Under the pieces are notes generated by a model. That model was not told the origin of the DNA and did no database searches. It worked only from the letters and a program-made list of their open reading frames with translations. From the NCBI GenBank assembly GCA_021785495.1, contig JAJYFB010000003.1:1-60369 (forward strand): a stretch of DNA of 60,369 bases, written 5' to 3'. Within the stretch, counting starts at the first letter, position 1; the number at the start of each line of letters is the position of its first letter. This document shows positions 30,401 through 39,696 of this stretch, piece after piece. Source of the DNA: Acidobacteriota bacterium. Lineage in GTDB: Bacteria; Acidobacteriota; Terriglobia; Terriglobales; Acidobacteriaceae. Made by a program: the position numbers and the translations under genes.

Positions 30401-30753
30401 CGCAGACTCTGCTGTAGATCCTCTTCGCGGAGCGGTTTTTCTTCGGCCACAGGCAGATGACTGGCCAGCGGCTGCAGGCGATCGGCGGAAACACCCTCGA
30501 AGGCGATGCTGCGCACCGGCAGACCCTCCCAGCGAAAGATGCCGACGAGGGGCAAGGCCGTTCCGGCGGTTGCGCCCTGCCGAACGGCGGAGGTCGACGC
30601 CGTGGGCAACGAGGACAGATCCGGGCGCGGCTGCTGGCAGACGCCGGATTGCGCACCGCCGACCGCCCATACAGCGGATGCAAGCAAAACTCCGGCCCAC
30701 GCCGCTCGACGCGCAAGACGACGCCAACGGGGAAGGTGTCGATGCACGACCAT
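27472..30753 (-). CDS. tamA: Omp85-family outer membrane protein with POTRA domains (TamA/BamA-like)
   Basis: About 1093 residues with an N-terminal signal region (WAGVLLASAVWAVGG). A long series of POTRA-type repeats follows (for example GAVRIEGNAHLPATAL and VSIVGNRYFSTATLKVLL), then a C-terminal 16-strand barrel containing the Omp85 L6 signature SLRGF. It ends in aromatic residues as outer membrane proteins do. Pairing with tamB argues for TamA, while the number of POTRAs is closer to BamA than to three-POTRA TamA; the gene symbol is therefore tentative. The ATG at 30753 is preferred for the signal peptide, although an ATG at 30849 is possible. It is the first gene of the operon. Confidence 0.85.
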   Translation of the reverse strand: MVVHRHLPRWRRLARRAAWAGVLLASAVWAVGGAQSGVCQQPRPDLSSLPTASTSAVRQGATAGTALPLVGIFRWEGLPVRSIAFEGVSADRLQPLASHLPVAEEKPLREEDLQQSLRQLYATGLYDTLEVQGAPIDGGVALTFAGQPRTFIGIVSVSGATGAAMNMQLQRASQLDAGTRLTAEKMRRAIAQMRATIEQSGYYESTIAPAVTPHPRQQLADVAFRVVSGPRAHVGQVLVEGDSGMTVDEFRLHARLWKIGHVSRDTVNRALDGVLRFYQKEDRLEAEVKLESSAYDRAARAVNYRFTAHRGPVVHVEVRGASLDPERIRALVPIYREGSVDEDLLNEGNRRLRDYYQRLGYFDASIAHTLRATGGQEVTIVYNVELGQRRRVEQVSIVGNRYFSTATLKVLLNVHVADLLDPHGVYSQALVTADIHAIENVYRNNGFAQVQVTAETGTAAGQAHRETAQSTIGRRHAASLRVLYRIDEGSPTRVGAVRIEGNAHLPATALLPLLNTEPGQMLSPRSLAGDHDAIVSQYLRQGFEQVAVQAVQQPESAGRGKVDVVFHIDEGPQTFVRNVLLTGLEEVRPQTVARAIAVHAGDPLNQNALTATQSNLYAFGLFNEVNTAVVDPNGGAAQKTVLLQASEARRWTLTYGFGFEAQTGQPQNNCAGASAAGVPCNPNGKTGVSPRVLADITRNNLFGREQSASLRGTYGLLEQSIGVQYQIPHLQGSPDFGLTFSGGYANSQDVSTYVASRLEGSFRLTENFNRPGSWISRANTFIYEIDFRRVKVAAPSLQVYPGEISLLSTATRVGGPAFTWIRDTRDVPLDAHRGTYTSFQEFLSDRLFGAQAEFNRIDTSNSSYYSFDKKRFVVARNTRYGQIRAFGNGSSELIPLPERLFAGGPVSLRGFAQNAAGPRDPETGYQIGGAGALINSTELRLPPPTLPWFGNTVSFVLFHDMGNVFTNAGDAWASLLRVRQPDSAACRSAVITDPGVAYPAGGYNPTGPVTSTGQQGPCSYNDFSHSLGAGLRYHTPVGPIRFDFSYNLNPPIFPVNINYAIPKASATPYGPYSAPFLDQAPHINFFFSLGQAF

Positions 30754-31061
30754 TGGACGCGACAGACGAGAAGAAGGCTTCGATCGGGGCCTGCATCGGA
30801 AAGCCGGTTCGGCGCTGCTTCGTGCTCCCGGCTTTGTCCTCAAGTCCATATCTCAAAAAGTATGCGAGTCTTGAACGCTCAGAGGAATCCTGTCGCGCCT
30901 GAGTTGCCTGTTTCGGCTCGTTCGCCGCCGCCGAGCCCTGCCGCGGCCGTTCAGGTCCCCTTCAATCGCGTGAATCCTTCCTTTTTCCATACTAACGAGG
31001 AAAGAGTTTGGAGCGAAACCAGAGGGCCGCCAGCGTTTCTCCTTGCGCGCGAGAAGAAACC
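30754..31061. other. Intergenic region upstream of the tam operon
   Basis: These 308 bases lie between the tamA start and the end of the polysaccharide enzyme gene, both on the minus strand. They should hold the tam operon promoter. A CATACTTTTT stretch (minus strand, near 30855-30865) is the only AT-rich candidate. No gene was seen. Confidence 0.5.
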
Positions 31062-34000
31062 TTACGGCGCGGCCTCGGTCAAAGCCTCGGTTTGCTTGCT
31101 CATTTTCGCGGTGCGCTCGATCTTGTCCCAGTTGAAGGGCTTGCCGTCGATGGCGCGCTTGAGCGTTTTGGCAAGCACAATCGAAAAGACCTGCCGGTAC
31201 GCAAAGCGCTGCAACCAGATGTGGAAGAGCAGCCATCCATCGCCCTTGTTGGCCGGGTGACGGCGCTCCAGGCTGAAGGCCAGCGACGAAGTGACAAAGT
31301 CGATGACCAGGAAGCCGAGGAAGTACACGATGAGCTTTTCCAGGCTGGCCGTCGAGGCCGCCTCCGGGTGATAGTGGCGATTGATGAAATAGTTGCCCAC
31401 ACCGGCCAGGAACATGATGTCGATGAAGGGCGAAACCAGCGGCAGGAACATCTGGAAGATGAGAATGTTCGGCAGGGCGAACAGGCCCATCGCCAGGCTG
31501 CGGAAGAAGGCGGCGCGATGCTTCCAGACCGCCTGCAAGGTGCCGAAAGACCAGCGGAAACGCTGGCGCATGAGGCCGAGCATGTCGATCGGCGCTTCGG
31601 TGAAAGCCAGCGCGCGGTCCTCGTAATCGACCCTCCAGCCCTTTTCGAGCAGGCCCATGGTCAGGTCGGCGTCTTCGGCGACCGTATTGAGCGGATAGCC
31701 GCCGAGGGCTTTGACCGGAGCCGTGCGCCAGGCGCCGATGGCGCCGGGGACCACCGTAATAACGTGGAAAAGATCGAGGGCGCGGCGCTCGAAGTTCTGG
31801 CTGGTGATGTATTCGAGCGCCTGCCAGCGGGTCCAGAGGTTGACGCGGTTGCCCACCTTGGCGTTGCCGGCGATGGCGCCGATCGAGGGGTTCTGAAAGT
31901 GCGGAATCAGCCGCGAGATGGCGTCGGCGGCGATGACCGTGTCGGCGTCGATGCCGATGTAAATCTCCTCGTCGATGCGCGCGAGCGCGTAGTTGAGCGC
32001 CGCGGCCTTGCCGCCGTTGGGCTTGGTGAGCACTTGCAGGCGGCCCGAGGCGATCTCCTGGGCGTAGGCTGCGGCGGCCACCTCGGCGGTGCGGTCCGTC
32101 GATCCGTCGTCGATGACGATGGCGCGCAGGTTTTTGTAATCGGAGTTGAGCACCGAGCGGATGGTGCGCACGATGACTGTTTCTTCGTTATAGGCCGGGA
32201 TGAGCACGGCGACGTGCGGCGCGAACTCCGGCGAGCTGCGGTAGCGCGGCCGGCGCAGCCGATCGAGGATGGCGAAGACGCCGACGAGAATCAGACGCGC
32301 GCTCATCAAAATGTCGCCCACGAAGAAGACGAGAACGATAAAATTGGCGACCAGCTCGGCGATGGAAAAAGCGATCGAGTCGGGAAGGGTGCGCACGCGC
32401 TGCCAGAAGCCGAGCGGAGGCATGACCTGCGCGGTGGTTTTGCCCATCAGTGCGGAGACGGGAACGATGGTGTAGCCGTGGGCGCGCAGGGCGTCGATGA
32501 GCGGACCAAGCGACGCGACGGTCTCCGAGCGGTCACCTCCGCCGTCGTGCATGAGAATGACGGAACCGCGAAACTGCGGCTTGGTCTTCATCGTTTCCAG
32601 TTGATTGAAGACCGACTGGATAATTTCCGGGGTGGTTTTGCGCGGGTTTTCGTCCCAGTCGTTGGTGTCGATCTTGCTGCCGATGATGATGAGGCCGTCC
32701 TGCTGGATGCGCCAGGCGGGCGCGGCTTCGTCGTCCGTGTCCGGCTCTTCGTCGATGTCGTAGGGCGGACGGAAATAAAGCGGCTGCACGCCGAGCTTGC
32801 TCTCGAAGAGGCGCTCGGTCAGATTGACCTCCAGATCGAGCTGACGCCGGGAGATTTCGCTGATGTCCGGATGGGTCCAGGTGTGATTGCCGATCTCATT
32901 GCCTTCGCGGACGATGCGCTGCAGCAGCCCGATGTGTTCCGCAGCTTCCGAACCGATGGCCATGAAAGCCGCGTGAACGTGCTTGGCTTTGAGAATATCA
33001 AGAATCTTCGGCGTCCACTGGGGGTCCGGGCTGTCATCGAAGGTGAGCGCGACTTCGTTGGGATGGTAGCCGTACTGCTGGATGGTGTAGCTGTGCGGAT
33101 ACACATCCATGTGCTCGTCGACGATGAGCTTTTTGCGCGGGTCGGGCTCGTCGGTGTCCACCTCGACGGAGCGCTGGCCGGACTGCGGAAGGCCCGTAAT
33201 GCGAATGATGTCGCCTTCGCCCTCCGTATCCACGTCGTGGCCGGGTTGCACCGTGCCGAGCGCCGAGAGCGCCTCCGGGCTGCTGGGCTTATCCCAGATC
33301 TTCCACACCGAGCTGTCTTCCTCGCCCAGCCGCCAGATTGCGAAGGTTTGCAGACCGAGCTGCTGCGCGGCGCGCATCTCGTTGAGCACGGTGACGGCGT
33401 CGAGAAACCAGACGATGTGGCGCTGGTTGGCGTCCTCGTCGATGTACTCGTAGTGCGGATTGAGCGAATCGCTGTCGAGATCGAGATCGGCGCCGGCGTC
33501 GGAGGCGCGCTGCCAGGCGTCGGAGACCGCGAGATCCTCGGTATCGACCACCACCGGCTTGCGATGCGGACGGCCGTGCGGATCGGGGATGGTCAGCGTC
33601 CAGTCGTAGCCGTAATTGCCGACGGCGCAGATGATCTTGTTTTTGGGAACAATCTTGAGCACCCGCTGCAGATTGGCCACAAACCATCCCTGCGCGGCCA
33701 CTGGACCGGGATCGGAGGTGGTCTGGTGCTGATCGTAGTTCATCAGCACGATGCCGTCGGAGTTGGCGGCGATCGCCTTCAGATCGGCATCGCTGGCGGC
33801 GACGGCCACGTTCACAAAAAGCCGCCGGTTGTGCGCGTGCATCTGGGCGTAGAGCGCCTCGATGAAGGCGATATACGACGGATCGGCCGCGTCGGGAATG
33901 CTCTCAATGTCGAGCGACAACCCGCGATAGACCGGAAAGGCCAGCAGGAAGCGCAGGATCTGCTGGCGCAGCGCGGCGCTTTTGACTGGGTCCTGCAGCA

Positions 34001-34598
34001 CCGCGCCCATGCCCTCGTCCCAGCTTTGCGTGTGCGGATTGAAGTTGTTCAGATGCGGAAAAATGTCGGTCTCGACCGGCGGCGCCAGCACCACGTGCTT
34101 CACCTTGTTGAGGCTGTCGGGATCGTGAACGGTGTTGCCTTCGATGAGCGGGTACTCGCGCAGATTGTCGTCGCTCATGGCCATCAGCGCGCCATTGGGC
34201 GAGTCCACGTGCAGCCATTGCGGGAAGAGCAGGTCGATCTGGTGGATGTGCTCCTTGAGCGAGGTGTAGCTGGCGGCGTCGTCCTGCACATAGTAAGCAG
34301 CGCGCAATCCCTCGCCCGCGTTCAGCGGAATATCGGCCGGACGCCGGTTGGTCTTGCGCCGCGCGGGCCGCTGTTTTTGCGCCTTGGTCTTGTGGAGCAG
34401 GGTCGTGCGGTCGGGCAGGGCGTGGAAGTTGTGCCGGGGCACCGGCAGCAGAATCTCCGGCAGGCGCTGGCCGCGCAGAACGTTGAAGACAAAACCGGCC
34501 AGCACAAGCGTGGACAGCACCGCCGTAATATCGATGACACGGCGCAGGCGCTTCCAGCGCTTCCGCTCCGGGTCGTAAAAAATCTGCCGATCGGGCAT
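31062..34598 (-). CDS. Three-domain GH18-like / NodB deacetylase / GT2 polysaccharide synthase
   Basis: The 1178-residue membrane protein joins three enzymes. A membrane helix (20-40) is followed by a GH18-like barrel (about 95-470) keeping the DxE pair in GLSLDIES (D230, E232). A NodB deacetylase (about 515-730) has TFDDS, NHTWTH, RPPYD and LMHDGGG. After a membrane segment (742-778) comes a processive GT2 domain (795-1020) with IPAYNEE, DAD at 884-886, EDADLT and QRFRW, and then C-terminal membrane helices. By analogy with PgaC/PgaB and NodC/NodB it should build, de-N-acetylate and perhaps cut a beta-linked GlcNAc polymer. The polymer identity is inferred. It is divergent from the GT39-like gene. 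Confidence 0.9.
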   Translation of the reverse strand: MPDRQIFYDPERKRWKRLRRVIDITAVLSTLVLAGFVFNVLRGQRLPEILLPVPRHNFHALPDRTTLLHKTKAQKQRPARRKTNRRPADIPLNAGEGLRAAYYVQDDAASYTSLKEHIHQIDLLFPQWLHVDSPNGALMAMSDDNLREYPLIEGNTVHDPDSLNKVKHVVLAPPVETDIFPHLNNFNPHTQSWDEGMGAVLQDPVKSAALRQQILRFLLAFPVYRGLSLDIESIPDAADPSYIAFIEALYAQMHAHNRRLFVNVAVAASDADLKAIAANSDGIVLMNYDQHQTTSDPGPVAAQGWFVANLQRVLKIVPKNKIICAVGNYGYDWTLTIPDPHGRPHRKPVVVDTEDLAVSDAWQRASDAGADLDLDSDSLNPHYEYIDEDANQRHIVWFLDAVTVLNEMRAAQQLGLQTFAIWRLGEEDSSVWKIWDKPSSPEALSALGTVQPGHDVDTEGEGDIIRITGLPQSGQRSVEVDTDEPDPRKKLIVDEHMDVYPHSYTIQQYGYHPNEVALTFDDSPDPQWTPKILDILKAKHVHAAFMAIGSEAAEHIGLLQRIVREGNEIGNHTWTHPDISEISRRQLDLEVNLTERLFESKLGVQPLYFRPPYDIDEEPDTDDEAAPAWRIQQDGLIIIGSKIDTNDWDENPRKTTPEIIQSVFNQLETMKTKPQFRGSVILMHDGGGDRSETVASLGPLIDALRAHGYTIVPVSALMGKTTAQVMPPLGFWQRVRTLPDSIAFSIAELVANFIVLVFFVGDILMSARLILVGVFAILDRLRRPRYRSSPEFAPHVAVLIPAYNEETVIVRTIRSVLNSDYKNLRAIVIDDGSTDRTAEVAAAAYAQEIASGRLQVLTKPNGGKAAALNYALARIDEEIYIGIDADTVIAADAISRLIPHFQNPSIGAIAGNAKVGNRVNLWTRWQALEYITSQNFERRALDLFHVITVVPGAIGAWRTAPVKALGGYPLNTVAEDADLTMGLLEKGWRVDYEDRALAFTEAPIDMLGLMRQRFRWSFGTLQAVWKHRAAFFRSLAMGLFALPNILIFQMFLPLVSPFIDIMFLAGVGNYFINRHYHPEAASTASLEKLIVYFLGFLVIDFVTSSLAFSLERRHPANKGDGWLLFHIWLQRFAYRQVFSIVLAKTLKRAIDGKPFNWDKIERTAKMSKQTEALTEAAP

Positions 34599-34719
34599 CT
34601 GTCGTTCCTGTTCGCTCCAGTGTCAAAACGCGCAAACGCGCGCAATCCTGCCGAGGGCCACCGGAGCCAGTACCGGCAAAGTACACGCCCACCAGGGAAT
34701 GCTTTACAGTACAAATCGT

Positions 34720-36246
34720 ATGAAAGCCGAGCCAGAGAGTCAAACCGCCGTGCCGTGGCGCCATGCCGCCGTGCCGTGGCGCCGGATTGCGCCCGTGGCC
34801 CTGCCTTTGCTGGCAGGGCTTGTGCTGCGCCTGTGGCTGCTTGGCCCGGTCTTCAATGTCGATGGAGATTCGCTCATTTATGGCGGCATCGCCAAAAATC
34901 TTCTGCGGCAAGGCCGCTACGCTCTCGGCTCGCCCGGTGGCGCCGTCGATCCGACGCTGATCCGCCTGCCGGGCTATCCATTTTTTCTCGCTCTCTGCTT
35001 CCGGCTTTTCGGCATGGAAAACTACTTTGCCGCAGCGCTGGCGCAAATCGCGCTCGATCTGCTGGGTTGTTTGCTACTCGCCGCTTTCGTGCGCCGCATC
35101 GCGCCCGCGCCGTTCGGCCGCAGGGCTGCGCTGGCCGCGCTCTGGCTGGCCGCGCTTTGTCCGTTCACCGCCTCGTACGCGGCGATGCCGCTGGCCGAGA
35201 CGCCGACGCTCTTTGCGATTGCGCTGGCCCTGTGGTCGATGGCGCGATTTCAAGAGGATCCCCGCTGGGCGAATGCCCTTTGGTGGACTCTGGCGGTTAC
35301 CGCCGCCGCTTTGCTGCGCCCCGATGGCGCACTGCTGGCCATCGCGCTGGCTCCCGCATTTTTTGGGGGTCTGGAGCCGGTTTCGGGCCAGGGCGCATCT
35401 GCCCTGCGCGCGCGCCTTCGCATGGCTGCCGTCTGCCTCCTGCTGGCATTGCTGCCCTTTGCTGTCTGGACCCTGCGCAACTGGAGGGTCTTTCACGTCT
35501 TCGAGCCCTTGGCGCCGCGCCTGGCCAACGATCCCGGCGAACCGGCGAATTCCGGCTGGGAGCGATGGGTGGCGAGCTGGTGTCTTGATTTTCAATCCAC
35601 CGCGGAAGTCTACTGGAACGTTCCGGACAACAAACTCGACGTCCATGCGCTGCCCGCGCGCGCCTTCGATACTTCTGCCGAACGCGCTGCAACCATGGCG
35701 CTCGTCAGGGACTACAACCACAACGGCATGAAACTGACCCCGGCCATCGACGCGCGTTTTGGCCAGTTGGCCCGCCAGCGCATCGCCGCCCATCCCCTGC
35801 GTTTTTTTCTATGGCTGCCGCTGGGCCGCCTGGCCGACATGGGTCTGCGCCCACGCGTCGAGAACCTCGACATCGATCTCGACTGGTGGGTGTACGCGCA
35901 TCACTGGCAGGAGACCGTGTTTTGCTGGGCCTATGCGGGGCTGAATGCGCTGTATCTGCTGCTGGCCGTTGCGGGGCTCGCGATGCGGCCGCGGTTTGGG
36001 CGCGCGCTCCTTGTCTATCTGCTCTTGCGCAGCGCGCTTCTGCTGACCGTGTCCGCTCCGGAGACGCGCTACACGATCGAGTGCTTCCCGATGTTTTTTG
36101 CTCTGGGCGGGCTCGCCATCGGGCGATGGATGGACCGGCGCAATGCGGAGGAACACGCCGCATCGATGCCTGCATCCAGAGCGCGCCGGCTTTCGGCCGG
36201 CCTCACTTTGCGAAATCGAAGGCGGTCTTCGGCAGCGGGCGATTGA
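34720..36246 (+). CDS. GT39/ArnT-like membrane glycosyltransferase
   Basis: A polytopic GT-C fold enzyme of about 508 residues with some ten hydrophobic helices. The first periplasmic loop carries VFNVDGDSLIYGGIAKNLLR, the acidic-loop pattern of polyprenyl-phosphate-sugar dependent transferases (PMT, ArnT). It probably moves a sugar from a lipid carrier onto a periplasmic acceptor. The start is uncertain: ATG at 34720 (MKAEPES) or at 34699. A 21-bp near-perfect duplication near the 5' end gives TAVPWRHAAVPWRR. Its 3' end overlaps the convergent LolA-like gene by 44 bases. Confidence 0.8.
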   Translation: MKAEPESQTAVPWRHAAVPWRRIAPVALPLLAGLVLRLWLLGPVFNVDGDSLIYGGIAKNLLRQGRYALGSPGGAVDPTLIRLPGYPFFLALCFRLFGMENYFAAALAQIALDLLGCLLLAAFVRRIAPAPFGRRAALAALWLAALCPFTASYAAMPLAETPTLFAIALALWSMARFQEDPRWANALWWTLAVTAAALLRPDGALLAIALAPAFFGGLEPVSGQGASALRARLRMAAVCLLLALLPFAVWTLRNWRVFHVFEPLAPRLANDPGEPANSGWERWVASWCLDFQSTAEVYWNVPDNKLDVHALPARAFDTSAERAATMALVRDYNHNGMKLTPAIDARFGQLARQRIAAHPLRFFLWLPLGRLADMGLRPRVENLDIDLDWWVYAHHWQETVFCWAYAGLNALYLLLAVAGLAMRPRFGRALLVYLLLRSALLLTVSAPETRYTIECFPMFFALGGLAIGRWMDRRNAEEHAASMPASRARRLSAGLTLRNRRRSSAAGD

Positions 36247-36886
36247 CCTCGATGTGCGTATACAGGCAGACGCGCGATTGGCCCTCGCCCTCGTCGAAGA
36301 CCTGCTTGAGGCTGACGGCGCGCGCGGTGTCCATCCAGATGGTCACCTTGGGAAAGAGCTTGAGCACCTTCGGATCCCTGGCGATCAGCTCGAACTTGTC
36401 GGCAACGATGCCATCGATCTTTTCCTTGCCGCGATAGACGATCTTCCACTTCGCTTCCAGGTCTTTACCGCTGGCGCCAAAGCCGAGCATCAGGTAGCTT
36501 TCGTACTTGCTGGCTTCGTCGTAGGTCCGTGCGTCCTTTTCCTTGCCGGTGTCGGAGATGCGCAGCTTGCCCTGCGAGAAGATATACGCCCTTGCAGCCG
36601 GCCGGCCGTTGTGCGCGGCGATGTGCGCCGCCATCGCAAACCGGCCGCCGTTGCGCTCGTAGTACGCGACGCCGGTCATCGCGTCCTTGTCCGGAATCGG
36701 ATCGATCTGGATGCTGTCAAACTCGAAGTTCGCCGTCGCGGTGTGGAAGCTGGCGGCTGCGGCGTCGAGCCGGGCCAGCGCGCCCGCCTTCTCCGCGCTG
36801 ACTGGGTCCGCGGCCTGCGCGGTCCGGACGAAAAAAAACGCCGCCGCAACCAGCGCGAGCAATGCAAAAAATCTGCGTGCCTGCAT
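36203..36886 (-). CDS. LolA-like periplasmic protein
   Basis: A secreted protein of 227 residues with signal peptide RRFFALLALVAAAFFFVRTAQA. The mature part alternates beta strands of the LolA/LolB kind (FHTATANFEFDSIQ, GKLRISD, WKIVYRGKEKIDGIVADKFELI, VTIWMDTARAV). LolA relatives carry lipoproteins or other lipids across the periplasm. The typical outer-membrane lipoprotein box is absent. GAGGA upstream supports the ATG at 36886. It is downstream of the serS/membrane protein pair, with a 56-base gap. Confidence 0.7.
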   Translation of the reverse strand: MQARRFFALLALVAAAFFFVRTAQAADPVSAEKAGALARLDAAAASFHTATANFEFDSIQIDPIPDKDAMTGVAYYERNGGRFAMAAHIAAHNGRPAARAYIFSQGKLRISDTGKEKDARTYDEASKYESYLMLGFGASGKDLEAKWKIVYRGKEKIDGIVADKFELIARDPKVLKLFPKVTIWMDTARAVSLKQVFDEGEGQSRVCLYTHIEVNRPLPKTAFDFAK

Positions 36887-36942
36887 GAAATTCCTCATTG
36901 ATTGGACGCACGACAACATCGCGAAGACGCAAGAAAACGCGC

Positions 36943-37358
36943 CTAACGGTGCGCCCAGACCTTCCAGGCCAGATTGCCCTGGGCGTCACGCACCGTCTCC
37001 CATTTTTCGACATAGACGGCGTCGCCCATCACGGGCTCGATGGCTTTGCGCAGCGTCTGCTTCACCTGGCCTTCGGAGGCGTCGGCCGGAATCGCGACAT
37101 CGGCCGACGCAACGGTAACGATCACGCCCACGCCGCTCGGCTCGACCTGGAACGGATGCACGGAGCCGGCGACCGGCGAGGGCTTCGCGCCGTAGTCCCA
37201 CAGGCGCGGCGTGACGAAGAGAAACGCCAAAATCAGCGTCACCATCACGTCATAGTGAAACGATCCGCGCGGATAGGTCCAGTAGAAATAACTCTTCAGC
37301 ACCTGGCCAGCGCCAGGCCTGGCCGTGCTCGCCGCGCCACTCGATGAAATTGCCGCCA

Positions 37359-37359
<1 letters not shown>
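36943..37359 (-). CDS. Hypothetical protein with one membrane segment
   Basis: The 138-residue protein has an Ala/Ser-rich N-terminus and a hydrophobic helix at about residues 38-52 (DVMVTLILAFLFVTPRLW). A soluble C-terminal half follows with alternating beta and helix (VGVIVTVASADVAIPA, KQTLRKAIEPVMGDAVYVEKWET). Its ATG shares one base with the serS stop (TGATG), so it is translationally coupled to serS. No family is recognised. A membrane-anchored periplasmic domain is the natural reading. Confidence 0.7.
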
Positions 37360-38714
<1,355 letters not shown>

Positions 38715-38759
38715 TTACCCGATGGCCACATCGATCCGACCGTGCCGCTATGGATCGCC

Positions 38760-38873
38760 AGGGCAAACGCATTTCAGCTTGCGGGATGATTTTGTTTGGA
38801 AAGGGCACGGCTTCAGCCGTGCCCTTTCCAAGCTGTTTCGGGCGGCCATGCGAAATCCAAATGCGTTTGCCCT
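38760..38873 (+). repeat. MITE/REP-like palindromic element, copy 2
   Basis: A 114-bp element with perfect 15-bp terminal inverted repeats (AGGGCAAACGCATTT). Its centre is a perfect hairpin, TGGAAAGGGCACGGCT-TC-AGCCGTGCCCTTTCCA (38797-38830). It is nearly identical to copy 1 in opposite orientation and lies between the divergent serS and nuoB genes. No clear target-site duplication was seen here. Confidence 0.88.
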
Positions 38874-38928
38874 GACGAAAAAATTGGCTCGGGATCGTCC
38901 TGCCCCGTTGCTGGCGTAAAATGATGGC

Positions 38929-39504
38929 ATGGCGACCACTGTGGAGCGCGACCGCTATCTCTTCGGGGCTCTCGAAAGCAGCGCAAAAAACCGCCTCAAG
39001 GTGCGCGAGACCAACTACGGCATCGAGGCGCCCGAAGGCGTCATCCTGACCACCCTCGATTTCGCGATCAACTGGATTCGCAAGAACTCCGTCTGGCCGG
39101 TGACCTTCGGTCTGGCCTGCTGCGCCATCGAGATGATGTCCACCGGCGCCGCGCGTTACGACATCGCCCGCTTCGGCGCCGAGGTCTTCCGGCCCTCGCC
39201 GCGCCAGTCCGATCTGATGATCGTGGCCGGCCGCGTCTCGCAGAAGATGGCTCCGGTTCTGCGCCGGCTCTACGACCAGATGCCCGAACCCAAGTGGGTG
39301 ATCTCGATGGGCGCTTGCGCCACGTCAGGCGGCGTCTTCAACAACTACGCCGTCGTGCAGGGCGTCAATCAGGTCGTCCCCGTGGACGTGTACGTTCCCG
39401 GCTGCCCGCCCCGGCCCGAACAGCTTCTTTACGCCATCTCGCTCCTGCAGGAGAAGATGCAGCACGAACGGCGCAGCCTGCTGAAGACCCTCAACCTCGG
39501 TTGA
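38929..39504 (+). CDS. nuoB: NADH-quinone oxidoreductase subunit B
   Basis: NuoB carries cluster N2 of respiratory complex I, at the quinone site. The 191-residue protein has all four expected cysteines: the LACC pair, GACATSGG and VPGCPPRP. No other nuo gene is adjacent: upstream is serS on the other strand, downstream a putative barrel protein. It is therefore an isolated copy, either the only NuoB with the rest elsewhere or a paralogue. There is no recognisable RBS. TAAAAT ends 6 bases before the ATG, so a leaderless transcript is possible. Confidence 0.95.
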   Translation: MATTVERDRYLFGALESSAKNRLKVRETNYGIEAPEGVILTTLDFAINWIRKNSVWPVTFGLACCAIEMMSTGAARYDIARFGAEVFRPSPRQSDLMIVAGRVSQKMAPVLRRLYDQMPEPKWVISMGACATSGGVFNNYAVVQGVNQVVPVDVYVPGCPPRPEQLLYAISLLQEKMQHERRSLLKTLNLG

Positions 39505-39696
39505 GCCGGCGCATCGCGCCTGCGCGCTAGAAGCGCCCCAACTGTGCGGCGTCTCTCCGGGGTGAGCGGGCGAACTTGCTGAAAGAACGCCTGGCGCGGA
39601 AAACTTTTTCGGCGCGGATGTGTCTACGCATCCAGTTCGTCTCGATTTCCGTCGTTTGAACGATCTCGTCTTCGCAATCAACGAAAGGAGAATGCG

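Noticed and set aside
31008-35588. 1526-residue ORF on the + strand
   Set aside because: It is antisense to the three-domain enzyme, whose motifs are intact, and continues into the wrong frame of the GT39-like gene. GC-rich codon usage creates such open antisense frames.
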